Source of the DNA: Piezodorus guildinii
Taxonomy: Eukaryota > Arthropoda > Insecta > Hemiptera > Pentatomidae
Length of the DNA: 64,000 nt
Direction: 5' to 3'
NCBI GenBank assembly: GCA_023052935.1
Contig: CM041295.1
Coordinates: 163,170,366-163,234,365, forward strand
Part shown: positions 1 through 11,189 of the stretch, in pieces
Numbering within the stretch: position 1 is the first letter of the stretch
Layout of the letters: every line of letters starts with the position of its first letter
The notes under the pieces: model-generated
Database searches by the model: none
The model's input: only the letters and a program-made list of their open reading frames with translations
Told to the model about the DNA's origin: nothing
Program-made: the position numbers and the translations under genes

Positions 1-1780
1 CAACATAAGTTCTGTCCGATAAGATATACATCAACTAACCCATCTCCGTATCGGAAGGAGATTTCTTTCGGACAATTTAACTGACTAAAACTGCCTCTAC
101 AGTTTACAGACTTAGGGGCCAATAAGTATCATCGCAGTTCAATATTCTTCTAATGATTCATGAAGAAATGGAACATTTACAATAACAAACTTGATTTCTC
201 CATTCAATCGCCGGGATACGAAAAGGACATGATGCGGTTCTGGCTAAATGATAGATATTTGTGGAGGGGAAGGGACAATAGAGGCTAATGAAATGTGGGG
301 TGATTCGAGCACCCAGGCTGCCCACCCTAGCGTGTAATCAAATCCCATCTCTCAATAGCTCCCATTCAACCATTTGTTTCTCATTCTAATGGTTCATTGC
401 TGTAAGTTTATCGAGCCTCCAAACAAGGTATGAATGATGAATCCATAGGCCATTATTGAAAAACACCATCCACATAATAATAAGCCCAGGAAATCTGTAT
501 TCGATCGGAGTGGTTAGCCTTCGAGAAATAATAAAGTACTAAAGAAAAAGGCTGTCAACAGTGCTATTATGAAAGAGGATAATACATTTTATAAATGCCC
601 AACGTAGGTCCGGGAAACAATACCCTCCGAGAGGGTTTTTTTAAAAAGAAAATTCCCTTTATTCGAGTCGAAGGAAAAACAGGGAACTTAAAAGGCTTAT
701 TGTGTGTCCCCCTCCTCCAGTGGTGTAAAAAATGGGGTATGAGAAAAGGCTTTTTAACTCTCTCCTCAAATTTGTTTTATGGACAGTATTGTTTTGCAAA
801 GATATTGCTTGCCACCTAACTTAACCATTGATCGGATTGTGGTCGAAAAGAATTGAAAATGATTCTCAGGGGAGGGAACAAAGTAATATTTATAATTAAC
901 CGTCTTTCTTTTTTCCCTAATGATTAGGTAATTTCGCACTTTGTGATTACTGATCGCCATCAAGCTTTTTTTTTTACAAAACATAATATATTAAATTTCA
1001 TATAGCCAAAATAAAAGTATTAATATAATTATTAAAGAGTAACAGACGTTCTTTCCTTTTTGTAATCAAGACAAAGTCCCGGTGGAGACCGGGAGCAATA
1101 CCGGCTGTTGGATGGTGGTAATAGCCTCCGTTGGTCGACGTCCATAAGGCGGTGGGAAGATAGGAGCAAGACCGACTGCCGTGTAATCTTCTCGGTGTAA
1201 TGGCATCACGGAGCGCTGGGAACACTCTACGTAGCACCCTAGGAAATTGTATATTTTCTAAAACAACTCCATTTCAGGAATTTATTAAACCTAAACAAAA
1301 TAATAAAGGGATAGCAAGTGGCGGCTAACATTCTCCGGCCAACTGCTAAGCCTTCAATTTAGCTACCTCCCAAATGGCAAGTAGTTGGACACGTCGCCCT
1401 TCCCTGTCTTTCCTAACTGTTTTTGACAATTCCCGGCCAAGCACAGGTTAACCTTAGCTTCTGCAATGACGTTGAATAGGAATGTTGAGAATTATAGTTT
1501 TTCTCTCTGTCTCCCTGTCCTCCTCCCTAGTCACTTATCTATGTATAATTGAGTTCATTGGTGTAAGCAATAGTTTTCAGGCATTTTAAGCATTTCTATA
1601 TACACTATACTAACAGACCTGTCTACAACTCTTTCCTTCGGACTGCTATTACAGTACAAGTCAGATATTTGGTATGAATTTGCTGGTCCGTATAATAAAA
1701 ACCTCTTTAATGTATATTTAATAAATTAAGTCACTCTTTCATCATAGTAATAGGCATTTATTACTTTCACTTACCTATAT
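1..1780. other. Unassigned AT-rich non-coding sequence
   Basis: No coding region or recognisable element. The only departure in composition is 1070-1240, which is richer in GC and can be read on the minus strand as a 79-codon frame without a familiar motif. It could be an old repeat tail. Confidence 0.5.
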
Positions 1781-2370
1781 ATGAAATATATAGTAAGGAA
1801 AAGTATTGCGATCCTGAAAATTTTCGAATTCTAGTTTTCAACTGAAATACATGTTTGAGGGTTCCCTCAGTCCTAATAACCAAGTCCCAAAAAAAAGTCT
1901 GTGAGTGGCAAGTCTAGCACGAAAACGAAAAGTCGTAAGAAACTGAAATTACAAATATTCGCCCGAGATGTTACAGCAACTTTTTCACCGAAATGCACTG
2001 AACGGAAGTCCTATTTTATACCATGCATTTTGCACTTGTTTACGATTTTCTTAAAAATGGCTCTAACGGTTTTGATAAAGTTCGCCATATCGGTGTAAAA
2101 TTTAATGGGCTTTAATATCATGTAGGTATCGTTCTGATTGAAATAGTCTGACAGGGCTTTAATCCGATATTTTACAGTACCTTTAATTTTGTATATTCTA
2201 TAAAAATCACCACATCATCTTATTATCATAGATAAAAAAACAAAGTATGTAAGTTGAAGCAAAATATTATATCATGCAATATTTGTGTTTTGAACATAAG
2301 AAAGATTAATATAAATGTATAATATACCGTTGGAAAGCTAAAAAATTTAGAAAAAATATTATCTTAGACC
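1781..2370 (+). repeat. Repeat family X, copy 1
   Basis: This stretch is clearly similar to 61880-62330: both contain a block on the theme TTTTCAACGGAAATACACG, then a GGTAAGTCT-like block, then CATTTTGCACCTTTTTACGA, and then ATTGAAATAGTCTGACA. The tail (about 2318-2364, CCGTTGGAAAGCTAAA) recurs near 63000 and 38115. Another relative lies in the right arm of the foldback structure at 10750-11060. No coding capacity or terminal structure was seen, so the class is unknown. Confidence 0.75.
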
Positions 2371-2388
2371 TAGCCCAGTAAACAGGTT

Positions 2389-3540
2389 TTGCGTGGAAGC
2401 AGTAGTTCTGCCTCTTTCATATCGTCAAGCCAAAAGCTGGCTGCTAAATATATTACCAAAATTCACACTCAATCAGACAACCCTGCTTACAACTCTTTAT
2501 TCCTACAGGAAAACGCTGACAAATATGGACGATTGAAAAACTCATTCCGTCTCCTCTGGTACAGAATGAGATGGGTGGTCTCTGAATTGGTGCAGCATCC
2601 ATTTATAAAACCGGAGAAAAAGTTAGCACCATGGACGCTGTCACCTCCTAACGTTAAGTGTAAGATGTTGAAAGTTTCAAATGAAAAACCATGTTCTCCG
2701 TAAGAAATCTCACAAACTTTCTTTACTGAACTTCATAAACATCAGTACAACAAAGTCATCTTTACTGATGGTTCAAAAACTAATGAGTCTACTTAGTGTG
2801 CAGTGCTAGACGGTGACAAAGTCTACAAGTACAAACTGAATAGGAATTGTAGCGTTTTCACCGCCGAGTTGACGGCTATCCAAAAACCTATCCATCTAGC
2901 CTTATCATATCCAGGCGAATCAATAATTGTTTACTCAGACTCACTTAGTGCTCTCAGAGCCATTTCCAATCTGTATTCTGAAAATCCGATTGTTCAGGAG
3001 GTCCACTATAGAATCAAGCAGCTGGAGGACTCTTTCAGAAAAATAAATTTCTTTTGGGTTCCCAGTCATTCTGGAATATCCGGAAACGAGCAAGTTGACA
3101 AAGCAGCAGCAGAGGCTCATTCGTTGGTAGAAATAACACCCTCCTATGTCCCACCATCAGAGTTATATAAACCACTAATAAAAAAATCTTGAATGAATGG
3201 CAGCAGACCTGGGATATATTAGCAAATAACAAACTTAAAGACATTAAACCCACTGTCAGCTCCTGGGCCAAATCTGCCAGATCAAGCCGCCGTGAGGAGG
3301 TAGTTTATCACCCGCCTGAGGATACGGCGCTGCCGTCTCACCCCTGAGTATCTCATCACAAGATAAAATCCGCCTCAATGTAATCACTGTAAGGTGACTC
3401 TCACAGTGAGTCATATTTTGGAGGACTGTCCACGGTACAGGAGAAAAAATTGAAAAATGTTGCGTACCACGCCAGGTCTCTGAGGCCTTGGGCGATAATG
3501 AACCAACTGTCAACAGTACCATTAAATTTATAAAGAATAT
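2389..3540 (+). pseudogene. Decayed RNase H LINE, 3' part of ORF2
   Basis: This is the C-terminal end of a non-LTR retrotransposon polyprotein. The frame shows an RNase H fold with all four acidic positions: D in FTDGSK (about 2767), E in TAELTAI, D in YSDSLSAL and D in GNEQVDKAA (about 3094). A further segment after 3190, in a shifted frame, carries a C-x2-C...H...C zinc knuckle (CNHCKVTLTVSHILEDC, about 3379-3429). The frame is broken by TAA at 2701-2703 and TAG at 2794-2796, the second directly inside the RNase H domain, and by a frameshift near 3190. Domain order matches I-group LINEs and the open copy at 36.2-37.8 kb. The protein is non-functional. Confidence 0.85.
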
Positions 3541-3620
3541 TCGTTTGTTATAGCAAATAAAACTTATCTAATTGTTTCTTTTTTATATTCTTTTTATATT
3601 ATATAAATATAAATAAGTAA

Positions 3621-3622
<2 letters not shown>

Positions 3623-3686
<64 letters not shown>
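3623..3686. repeat. (TA)n microsatellite
   Basis: An almost pure TA array directly abutting the PLE-type terminus that starts at 3687. Several other PLE ends in this window also border TA arrays. Confidence 0.95.
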
Positions 3687-3689
<3 letters not shown>

Positions 3690-4076
3690 TTTGTGTTGTT
3701 CTTAGGTTTCAGTCAATGAATAAACAATTTTATCTATGCGACGTTTCGAGAATTTATTGTTCTCATAATCATGCCTTAACAGTGGAAAAAAACAAAAAAA
3801 CAGAACATTAATATTATTATACAATAATTAATATATGATGTTATTGTTAGAGATATAAAAAAAGAGTACATTGAACAATGAATATTAATACAGTAGGTAC
3901 ATAGATATTTTAAATTAGGATTTACATTAAAGATATTATTATAAAATTACTTACAATTTTGGACAAAATAGTGTCTTAATTAGGCATGTTTAGCCTACAA
4001 GCTTTGAAAGAACACTGAAAAATAAAAAATTTTATGTTTATTCATTGACTGAAACCTAAGAACAACACAAACTTAA
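3687..4076. mobile_element. Palindromic PLE terminus with hammerhead-like motif
   Basis: The ends form an inverted repeat of about 39 bp: 3687-3727 (AAGTTTGTGTTGTTCTTAGG...) is the reverse complement of about 4037-4076. Just inside the left arm, the minus strand reads a hammerhead-like block: GAGAA (3752-3748 complement), a 7-nt loop, TTCTC, then GAAACGTC ending at 3740. The expected CUGAUGA core is altered (the minus strand has TGATTAT), so cleavage is doubtful. The order stem II, GAAAC, GUC is typical of ribozymes in PLE pseudo-LTRs. TA arrays flank both sides. Confidence 0.6.
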
Positions 4077-4101
4077 ATTATCAACAGTCGAGAACTGATC
4101 A

Positions 4102-4205
<104 letters not shown>

Positions 4206-4221
4206 TTTTTTTTTTTTAATT

Positions 4222-4655
4222 AATTTTTTACGGAGTAGAGCTTTGGGGCTCTACTAAACTATCAAATTCTTCCTGTATCCAATCCCTACAATTCAAAATC
4301 CTTCTTAAAATCCTCAATGCTCCTTATTTTGTAACTAATAAACTGATCCACAAAGACCTTAATATTCCGTATGTAGCTGATTTGGCCAGATCTAGATACC
4401 ATTCCTTTCATGACAAACTCCATTCCCACCCTAATCCTCTAGTTTCATTCCTTTCTTCCTCTTCAATTTTCGGCAATCCTCCGTGGGGTCTGAAAAGGAG
4501 ATGACCTTCTAGTTTAGAATAGTTACAGGAGTGCTACCATTGGTTAGTTCTTCTACAAGTCTTTTTCATGTCATTTTTCTTATATCTTATTTACTTGATG
4601 TATTTTTTTTAGTACAGTTATAAATTTCAATAAATTATGTTTAAAAAAAAAAATA
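4222..4655 (+). pseudogene. 5'-truncated Jockey-clade LINE, ORF2 C-terminus and 3' UTR
   Basis: Translation gives the C-terminal tail shared with the larger Jockey copies: GVELWGSTK, then LQFKIL, NAPYFVTNK, DLNIPYVADLARS and NPPWGLKRR. This tail lies downstream of the RT domain. TGA at 4502 interrupts the usual RRWPRDLL ending. The 3' UTR reaches a CAATAAATTATG signal and a short A-run at about 4640-4651, so the 3' end is natural and the 5' end is truncated at the preceding microsatellite. Confidence 0.85.
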
Positions 4656-4929
4656 TTTTTTTGTGTTATATGAATATTTTATTTTATCTTTTATTTATTA
4701 TTATTATTTAGTTATTCTATCATTATTTATTTTAGAATTATTTATTTGTTTGAGTATTTTGTCCGTTGTTTCCTCTCTTAATTTTTTTTCCTCTCTCTTC
4801 CTATTTGTAAATCGTTTTTCTTTTTGCTTTGTTTTTTGTAAATATGTGAGGGCGACAATAACCATCAGCAATTTTTTGCCCTTAAAATTAAAACAACATA
4901 ATATTATCTTACACACAATTGTAAAACAT

Positions 4930-5160
4930 AATGGAGAGTGATGAAAAGCCGATAAACTTAACTGAATGTAGTTGATAATAATATATTAGATTTTAATTAA
5001 ACACATGTTTCTATTGAAACGAAAGGTAATTAATTCTTCAACAATTTATTTTCATCTCTAAATGTATTTAAATATTCTTGCATTGATTATAACAACGGAG
5101 GTAAGGGAAAGTCGTGTCTTGTGCGCACCAGATTTTTTTTCTCCTAGTTATATCAACGTT
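4930..5160 (+). repeat. Repeat family X, tail module
   Basis: GTGATGAAAAGCCGATAAAC (about 4938) and the block GTAAGGGAAAGTCGTGT...GCGCACCAGATTT (5101-5133) recur at about 63055-63200. The second block also recurs at 14826 and about 61420. It is therefore a dispersed non-coding repeat module. Confidence 0.6.
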
Positions 5161-5521
5161 TAGTAATTAGGTTTTTGAAAATGAGAAATCTGTATAGTTC
5201 AAATGTTTAACACTTTTTTTTTTTTTTTTTATCAATACTAATAGCAAGATGCGGCTGAAATAATTTCAAATCAACCTAATCAAAGACAGTTTAGAAGCAA
5301 TTGTGATAATTTGAAATATAAGGCATGACACACTATTTAAATAAAAAAATAATAATAAAAAAAAAACCTAAAGGGTCCAGGGCTGAGTAGATATAGAAGA
5401 TTCCGGCTGTATCTAGACCAATGGCCATACAATGAGGTCTTTAGGCCAAGATCACCTTATTAACACCCCAACCCCATTTTTTGGTAGCGGATTTACAGAG
5501 GGTAGGTGTACCCCATAAGGG

Positions 5522-5830
5522 GAGCCCGTGGCTGAGTGGCTAGCGCGCTAGTTTCTCATGCTACAGGTTACGAGTTCGAATCCCAGTCCCGGCGGGGCTT
5601 TTATAAGGATGTAATGTAATGGGGATTCACTCGCAGCCTCTCCCCCGGGTATGTGAGACCCGTCAGCCAAATGGTGGCCACTCACAAAATTAGGCGTAGG
5701 GAGTGATGACCCTACACAATAAATTGTATCGTGAAACGCGAGTGTAAACTCCCAGGAGATTACACCGCGAGGCCCAGGGCCTGCACGGCCTGTCGCGCCA
5801 CTGAAAAAAAAAAAAAAAAAAAAAAAAAAA
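5522..5830 (+). mobile_element. tRNA-derived SINE with TSD and poly(A)
   Basis: A complete SINE. The head resembles a tRNA with an A-box region (GTGGCTGAGTGGCTAGCGCG, from 5528) and a B-box (GGTTACGAGTTCGAATCCC, about 5566-5584). A tRNA-unrelated body of about 215 bp follows, then a run of 27 A (5804-5830). The flanks carry a perfect 17-bp target-site duplication, GGTGTACCCCATAAGGG, at 5505-5521 and 5831-5847. The intact TSD and long A-tail suggest recent insertion, with mobilisation by a resident LINE. Confidence 0.93.
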
Positions 5831-5879
5831 GGTGTACCCCATAAGGGTACTATATCCCAGGGTCGCTCCACTGCTGAAA

Positions 5880-5970
5880 TAATAATATTCTTCTACAGCT
5901 GGAATTCGAACCCGGAACCTGGAGAACAGTTGACTATTGCTCTATCAATTAGACCGCACCTTTCGGAATA
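5880..5970 (-). repeat. tRNA-like SINE head fragment
   Basis: On the minus strand there is an A-box-like segment (GGTCTAATTGATAGAGC) and a good B-box (GGTTCCGGGTTCGAATTCC) about 35 bp downstream, as in tRNAs. No clean acceptor-stem pairing is evident and the body does not match the SINE at 5522. I read it as the head of a different tRNA-derived SINE rather than a working tRNA gene. Confidence 0.5.
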
Positions 5971-5999
5971 ATAATAAAATCTACATGAAATTAAAACCC

Positions 6000-6170
6000 A
6001 TTAAATTTTGCTTAAAAATAGTGAGCTTGATAAAAATCGTTCGTTTTGGATTATGAGCTAGACTTACCACATACATATACACTAACAATCCTTTTGGCGA
6101 GAGGACCCTAAAATGTGTATTTCCGTTGAAAACTCGAATTCGAAAATGCTCATGATTTCATATATTATAT
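6000..6170 (-). repeat. Repeat family X fragment (reverse)
   Basis: The reverse complement contains TTTTCAACGGAAATACACAT followed by a degenerate GGTCCTCTCGCC block and a CGATTTTTATCAAGCTC block, in line with copies at 1781 and 61880. A short (TA) tract follows at 6170-6200. Confidence 0.55.
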
Positions 6171-6200
6171 ATAGTTCATATATATATATATATTTTATAA

Positions 6201-7480
6201 AGTAATATAATATATATCTGGCCTACAAACTTTCTACCATTCACATTCCTTCCTACAATTCATTCATTTCCCATTCCTCTCCGTCCAAAATTGACCGATG
6301 GAGGGTCGTGTTCTTGGGATGAGTCGGCATTGACTTGTAAATAAATCCTTTACTTTCTCAGGACATTATTTTTCTTTATGTGTTTATTCGTCTTTCTCTC
6401 TTGATTCCTGTCAGTACATGGATTGAATTAATGGCCCGCTATGCTTTTTTTTTAATGTGTATTGTGTGTTTACTTTGTGTCTCGTTCCGAAACTTTAAGT
6501 TATTAATTGGATGGTTGCGGCGTTCAAAGCCTTATGTATGTGTCATGGATTTTTTTTCTCTGAGATGAAACAACAATCTCCTATAAATAAAAGTAAATGA
6601 GGTTCATAATTTAATTTTTTTTTAATGTTGTAAATAAGAGGCTACGTTACTAAGTTCTTTTTTCAAACAAATTTATTGTTTATTTATTCTTAATGACACT
6701 AATAAGTCAGTATATACTCATTTGTCTGCTATATCTATCATGAAACCAGATAGCTTAATATATTGATTTATCATTTAACTGATTAATTTTTGTTATGTTT
6801 ATGCCTGGGTAATTGATAAGGAAACAGTGATCCGAGTGACAGACGGAGAAAGAGGTAGTGAAGGAAGAGGTAAGCACGTGCGAGCCTGTTCCCATGGGAG
6901 CACTGGCCGCGGCATTAGTCGGCCGAATCGACCGTCAACTTCCGACAAATCACGTAGTAGCATTTAAATGTATCCAACTGGCCTAAACAATAGCATCACA
7001 ACTTTTTCTAGTGGTCCAGCAGTCCGGTGGCACTTTCCAGCCAGTGCGCCCAGCCACTGTCTATCCATTGTCTTCTATATCGGTTGGATTAAGTGTCGTC
7101 TCAGAACCTGTACGTCCGAAACCTATTGGGTTGTAAAATAAGTTTGAAAGAAGAAAGAAAAATAAATTTTGTTCTGAGACCTTCAGTCATCAGAGAATAA
7201 CAGTAAAGTAAAAAAACTGAGTCTTGTGTCCAGTAAAAAAATAAAAAATTACAAAACCTAACTTAAGGTTAGACTTATATTATTTATAAAAGTAGTATAT
7301 AGGATTACTTGAACGAGTACATACATGTATTACTATATAGTACTAAACACGTGCAGAGCTACTATAATTGTAACCCACACTAATATCATAAAATCAAAGA
7401 AAGAAAGAAAAAAAAAAGTTTTGTAAACATATTTGTAGTTTTCCACATTTTAGAGTGAAATGTGACTATTATTCTTAATT
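6201..7480. other. Unassigned sequence
   Basis: No supported gene. The segment 6830-7120 is markedly richer in GC than its surroundings (for example CCGCGGCATTAGTCGGCCGA near 6907) but has no long frame or known motif. It could be an old repeat or a remnant of unique sequence. Confidence 0.45.
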
Positions 7481-7489
7481 TTGTATACA

Positions 7490-7860
7490 ATTATACAGGA
7501 TTTATTACTGAGGAGATGATAGAATAATTTGGTTTAAATGAGGTTAAAGAAGATCCTTTGCGTATAGAGGTAGGAATGGACTTCCAGAGTGAGGTGGATT
7601 TTTTGGAAGGATGATGTTCTTTGAGAAGGAAAATAGAGGTTAGGGGGCTGATATTTTGTTTTAAACGAATGTACCGATGAACAAGGGATGAGTAGGTCAA
7701 GAATGTAGGATGATTTTTGGTATTGTAAGTGCGAAATAGGAATACTCCCAGGAAATACTGTCGGCGAGAAACTGGATTGAGCAACTTCAACTCGGCATAT
7801 CTGTTGGAGACGCTGGTCTATCAACCGAGATGCCTTATCTCTAAGTGGCATTTTGCTTAC
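7490..7860 (-). pseudogene. LINE RT C-terminal fragment
   Basis: Two overlapping minus-strand frames together give a familiar LINE ORF2 ending: DKASRLIDQRLQ, then SRRQYFLGVFLFRTYNT, and LWKSIPTSIRKGSSLTSFK. The last corresponds to the common LWNSLPxxIRxxxSLxxFK ending of many LINE reverse transcriptases. A frameshift separates the two halves. The clade cannot be fixed and all catalytic parts are missing. Confidence 0.7.
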
Positions 7861-8547
7861 TCAAAATGAAAGAGAAAGTTCATTTTCGTCATTTAATGAT
7901 TTTTCATTTGCGAAATGAATCCGACGCACAGATGGTTAAGTGTGTATGTCGATGATGCCTTATGATAAAGCACCGTCTAGTTCGCTCGGTTCAGAACCAG
8001 TCTATGTCTATTTTGACTTAGAAGTCGCATTCGCGCGCATAAAGCGTCGTTCTGAGAGAGCGGAATTATAAAATTGATAACATGTAATAGATCAAAATGG
8101 GTCATTTATAATTTATTAAAAATATTTACAATATTCTGAAGTTTTTATTGAATTCACCAATAAAAAACTTATTTTCCAACACAATGAATAAGTGATAAAT
8201 AATTTTTATTTTTCTACAGCAGGTCCCCTAAGAATAATATAAAGTACAATTTTGAGATTCCTCTGCTGGCTATACAAAGTTAGGCCCACAATATTAAATT
8301 TCATTAAACCTTACATCGCTATAGCGAGTTTTATCAAAATCGTTTGAGTCGCTTTTGAGAAAATGATAAAAAGGTGCGAAATGAATAGAAAATTTTGATG
8401 AATTTCAGGGTGTGTTTTTTACAGTAGATGCACTGGTCAGATCAATCTTGCATCGAGGTATACAGAACCACTACAGTCTTGTCTACCGTGCCTGAAAATA
8501 ACCCTACTCAACGACGGGTTGTCATCAGTTTAATACAGCACCAATTT

Positions 8548-9440
8548 TGTCATGTTTCATACAGCTATACATGTTTTATACAGCCATACATGTTTCATAC
8601 AGCCAACATGTTTCATACAGCCATACATGTTTCATACAGCCAAACATGTTTCATACACCCATACATGTTTCATAAAGCCATACATGTTTCATACAGCCAT
8701 ACATGTTTCATACAGCCATACATGTTTCATACAGCCATACATGTTTCATACAGCCAAACATGTTTCATACAGCCATACATGTTTCATAAAGCCATACATG
8801 TTTCATACAGCCATACATGTTTCATACAGCCATACATGTTTCATACAGCCATACATGTTTCATAACAGCCATACATGTTTCATACAGCCATACATGTTTC
8901 ATACAGCCAAACATGTTTCATACACCCATACATGTTTCATAAAAGCCATACATGTTTCATACAGCCATACATGTTTCATACAGCCATACATGTTTCATAC
9001 AGCCATACATGTTTCATACAGCCAACATGTTTCATACAGCCATACATGTTTCATACAGCCAAACATGTTTCATACAGCCATACATGTTTCATAAAGCCAT
9101 ACATGTTTCATACAGCCATACATGTTTCATACAGCCATACATGTTTCATACAGCCATACATGTTTCATACAGCCAAACATGTTTCATACAGCCATACATG
9201 TTTCATAAAGCCATACATGTTTCATACAGCCAAACATGTTTCATACAGCCATACATGTTTCATACAGCCATACATGTTTCATACAGCCATACATGTTTCA
9301 TACAGCCAAACATGTTTCATACAGCCATACATGTTTCATAAAGCCATACATGTTTCATACAGCCATACATGTTTCATACAGCCATACATGTTTCATAAAG
9401 CCATACATGTTTCATAAAGCTATACATGTTTCATACATCT
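8548..9440. repeat. 19-bp tandem repeat array, about 47 units
   Basis: The unit is CATGTTTCATACAGCCATA, with variants such as CAGCCAAAC, AAAGCCATA and CACCCATA in recurring order, which suggests higher-order duplication. The blocks beginning near 8640 and 8905, and those near 8601 and 9021, have nearly the same variant order. About eight units in reverse orientation lie at 10420-10600. Because 19 is not a multiple of 3, every frame cycles through one 19-residue peptide, so the long open frames here are repeat artefacts and not genes. Confidence 0.95.
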
Positions 9441-9799
9441 CATAGTATAGTGCATGTTAAAGATCCTTGTATGTAATATTCCAGTGTGGTTATGATCCAG
9501 CTGGTTTGTAATCAACAAACATTTAAAACCGTTTTTGTAGCTTTTAAATTAAGCCCCTTCCTTTTTTAAACAAGTGTAATTATCTTTATTATTGTACAGT
9601 ATATTTATATCTCTAATAATTAATTAATGAAGCGAAAGGGGGAAAAAACAGGTAAGTCACTTATTCTTTCGATGGATGGAACTAGTTTCAACAAATATGA
9701 AGTGGAAAAACATGTTTATTATCTTACTCTATAGATGAACCTTCTGTGAATGACATTTCTCGTTTCTCGTCTTTTTTATTTTTACAAAATTCGAAAGCC

Positions 9800-10165
9800 C
9801 TGGAAGAAATTCATCTATAAAATTCTCTTAATTATCCTAGAAGAATTATTCCATTAAACAATCGTTTGCTACCCTATTTGGGAATTCATTGCCTATATCC
9901 ATTTGTAAAGCCTTATCATTATCCACATTTAAACATCTAATATTTCTTTATCTCCTAAACATATATTATATACATACATATATATTTTTATCAATCTTCC
10001 CAACATATATAATATATAAAGCTGTTAATGATAACTATTCCTTATCACAAGATCCGTCTTTTTTATTGTTAAATTGAAGTATTATAACACCTGACAGTCA
10101 TTATTTATATTTTATATTTCTTGTTATCCTTAAGGGACTACTTGTCCCAGAATAAAATTACTTTT
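9800..10165 (+). pseudogene. LINE C-terminus and 3' tail inside the foldback element
   Basis: The frame around 9880-9960 reads GNSLPISICKALSLSTFK, the common ending of LINE RT proteins (compare 7490-7860). Downstream at 10123-10160 is CTTAAGGGACTACTTGTCCC followed by AGAATAAAATTA. The same LINE 3' end occurs inverted at 56130-56180. The element is a degraded 3' fragment sitting in the loop of the foldback structure. Confidence 0.6.
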
Positions 10166-10334
10166 CATTTCATTTCAAATTTTCGATATTCGCACATAAA
10201 TCCTACAAAGTATTCAAAGTGTTACTACAATGTTAAAATATGAATGAAATCCCTCAGTGAGGAAAAATTTTAGAATCATTGAATTCAAATTACTTATCGT
10301 TGTAAACATGTCCTCAGCCAGCGTCACTCATTCT

Positions 10335-10382
10335 GATGTTCTTGCTTATCTTAAATGATGTGTTGTAATTTTTTATTATATA

Positions 10383-10420
<38 letters not shown>
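10335..10420. repeat. Direct repeat plus (TA)n at the inner edge of the right arm
   Basis: TGATGTTCTTGCTTATCTTR, AATGATGTGTT and a T-rich/TA stretch at 10335-10385 occur again at about 11190-11240. The pair brackets the right arm exactly, as expected if the arm was inserted or duplicated with a copy of adjacent sequence. Confidence 0.7.
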
Positions 10421-10422
<2 letters not shown>

Positions 10423-11189
10423 ATGTATGGCTTTATGAAAGATGTATGGCTGTATGAAACATGTATGGCTGTATGAAACAGGTATGGCTGTATGAAACAT
10501 GTATGGCTGTATGAAACATGTTTGGCTATATGAAACATGTTTGGCTGTATGAAACATGTATGGCTGTATAAAACATGTATAGCTGTATGAAACATGACAA
10601 AATTGGTGCTGTATTAAACTGATGACAACCCGTCGTTGAGTAGGGTTATTTTCAGGCACGGTAGACAAGACTGTAGTGGTTCTGTATACCTCTATGCAAG
10701 ATTGATCTGACCAGTGCATCTACTGTAAAAAACGCACCCTGAAATTAAATTTTTTTACGTTCACTCAAGTCCCACAAATAGGTCTGTGTGCTAGCCTAGC
10801 TTGAAAAAGGAAAGTTGTATACAACTGAAATTTCATATTTTAGGAACGTATATGCCGGAGATGTTACAACTTTTTCATCAAAATCGGCCAACCAGAAGAG
10901 CCAATTTTTTCTATTAATTTCGCACCTTTTTATCATTTTCTCAAAAGCGACTCAAACGATTTTGATCAAACTCCCTATAGCGATGTAAGGTTTAATGAAC
11001 TTTAATATTGTGGGCCTAACTTTGAATAGCCAGCAGAGGAATCTCAAAATTATACTTTATATTATTCTTAGGGGACCTGCTGTAGAAAAATAAAAATTAT
11101 TTATCACTTATTCATTGTGTTGGAAAATAAGTTTTTTATTGGTGAATTCAATAAAAACTTCAGATTATTGTAAATATTTTTAATCAATT

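Noticed and set aside
1038..1240. Minus-strand small gene (79 codons)
   Set aside because: No motif, and it ends in low-complexity sequence; probably a repeat tail.
5522..5600. tRNA gene
   Set aside because: The head has A- and B-box sequences, but it is followed by a SINE body, an A-tail and a TSD, and the cloverleaf is not clean.
5880..5970. Functional tRNA gene on the minus strand
   Set aside because: Good B-box, but no clear seven-base acceptor stem pairing was found.
8548..9440. Possible CRISPR array
   Set aside because: There are no unique spacers; the units are directly adjacent 19-bp repeats, and the genome is eukaryotic.
8428..9445. Several overlapping open frames of 69-180 codons encoding MFHTAIHVSYSHTCFIQPY-type repeats
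   Set aside because: They arise because the 19-bp unit lacks stops in every frame; the same peptide appears in all three frames. No sign of a real gene.
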